This document shows, piece by piece, positions 6,679-7,242 of a DNA stretch of 7,242 bases. The DNA lies in NCBI GenBank assembly GCA_019314425.1, contig JAFCZI010000120.1:1-7242 (forward strand). Reading direction: 5' to 3'. How positions within the stretch are numbered: position 1 is the first letter of the stretch; each line of letters begins with the position of its first letter. Under the pieces are notes generated by a model that worked only from the letters and a program-made list of their open reading frames with translations, did not search any database and was not told the origin of the DNA. Source of the DNA: Deltaproteobacteria bacterium. Its GTDB lineage: Bacteria; Desulfobacterota; DSM-4660; Desulfatiglandales; Desulfatiglandaceae. Made by a program: the position numbers and the translations under genes.

Positions 6679-6690
6679 TTTCGTTCTCCT

Positions 6691-6790
6691 GTTAAAAAAC
6701 TCGTAATATTATTGCGTAAAAATAGTATTATGGTGTAGTATAATTCGTATTATTGTAATGTTTTTTTCGTAAAATGCCATTTGGGGAATC
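6691..6790. promoter_or_regulatory. AT-rich divergent intergenic region with a consensus -10 box
   Basis: This stretch is far richer in A and T than the rest of the window and separates the minus-strand operon from the plus-strand ATPase gene. A perfect TATAAT at 6739-6744 suits transcription of the plus-strand gene, 46 bases before its ATG; no good -35 at normal spacing was found (TTGCGT at 6712-6717 is 21 bases away). Related words recur: CGTAATATTATTG (6702-6714) and CGTATTATTG (6746-6755), possibly an operator pair. I found no convincing sigma-70 promoter for the minus strand. Confidence 0.3.
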
Positions 6791-7242
6791 ATGTACACAC
6801 GCCATAGCAAAAGATTACTAAAAGAATTACTGTCTGAATTTCGGATACTGTACTTAACAGGCCCCAGGCAGGCCGGGAAAACCACATTAGCTCGTGAAAT
6901 TGCCAAAGATCAGGGGATGCGCTATGTCTCTTTTGATGAACCGTCTGCGCTTGCTTCAGCCCTTAATGACCCCCATGGTTTTATTGATACTTTTTCCGAA
7001 CAATCAGTGGTTTTGGATGAATTTCAATATGCTCCGGAATTGATTAAAGCCATTAAATTGGCCTCGGATCAGTTACAACCCCATGAGCGGGGGCGTTTTT
7101 TTCTCACGGGATCTGCTGATATTTTCAGTTCCGCCAAAACACAGGAAGCGCTTCCCGGCCACATGGCAAGAGTTGAACTTTATCCTTTATCTATCACGGA
7201 AAAGGTTGGTGGTGATTTTAATCTGATCGACTTTTTGCTTGA
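6791..7242 (+). CDS. AAA_14-type P-loop ATPase, N-terminal part (C-terminus off the right edge)
   Basis: 150 complete codons from ATG 6791, with TGGGG as a possible ribosome site, running off the window. The Walker A motif GPRQAGKTT is at 24-32, the Walker B with the typical VVLDEFQYAPEL at 73-84, and a sensor-1-like LTGSAD at 105-110. This is the pattern of the AAA_14 family of predicted ATPases, which usually carry a C-terminal DUF4143 domain and total about 400 residues. The family is common and scattered in bacteria and archaea; its function is not established. It is transcribed divergently from the redox operon, is more AT-rich, and shows no functional link to it. Confidence 0.85.
   Translation, partial: MYTRHSKRLLKELLSEFRILYLTGPRQAGKTTLAREIAKDQGMRYVSFDEPSALASALNDPHGFIDTFSEQSVVLDEFQYAPELIKAIKLASDQLQPHERGRFFLTGSADIFSSAKTQEALPGHMARVELYPLSITEKVGGDFNLIDFLL

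Noticed and set aside
6709..6906. Minus-strand 65-codon frame over the ATPase start
   Set aside because: It is antisense to the Walker A region of the plus-strand ATPase, with no ribosome site or family features.

Overview
The window suggests an anaerobic, probably sulfate-reducing or syntrophic member of the Desulfobacterota (former Deltaproteobacteria). The basis is family content: large bacterial HdrA, NADH-linked NuoE/NuoF-type subunits, many ferredoxin motifs, and an apparent selenocysteine codon in an HdrA domain. No marker gene fixes the taxon.

Almost everything lies on the minus strand and reads as one redox operon running right to left. From its head: (i) a leader of about 280 nt with several hairpins and a 12-codon mini-ORF (about 6417-6690); (ii) a short reading frame, 6396-6001, encoding only the N-terminal FAD/ferredoxin part of a large HdrA, interrupted by one in-frame TGA exactly where the HdrA family has a conserved Cys, with a SECIS-like hairpin behind it; (iii) an 83-bp three-hairpin repeat (5904-5986); (iv) nuoE-like (5854-5348); (v) nuoF-like (5240-3339); (vi) a giant gene (3209 to beyond the left edge) that fuses a NuoG-type N-terminus to an HdrA lacking the first ~120 residues that family (ii) encodes. 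Both spacers behind nuoE and nuoF contain period-7 tandem repeats starting at, or a few bases after, the stop codon.

Together NuoE, NuoF and the NuoG/HdrA fusion look like a soluble NADH-dependent flavin/iron-sulfur complex, with NADH oxidised at the NuoF FMN and electrons passed through NuoG-type clusters to HdrA FAD sites. HdrA is an established flavin-based electron-bifurcating subunit, so a bifurcating or confurcating role (NADH, ferredoxin and a third partner) is a reasonable inference but is not shown by sequence alone. No membrane or quinone subunits are visible. The most striking feature is that the small Sec-containing frame and the HdrA part of the fusion add up to nearly one complete HdrA, with both breakpoints at the same ferredoxin motif.

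At the right edge an unrelated plus-strand gene (6791 onward, partial) encodes an AAA_14-type P-loop ATPase, separated by an AT-rich divergent intergenic region. No tRNA, rRNA, CRISPR array or insertion sequence transposase was seen.
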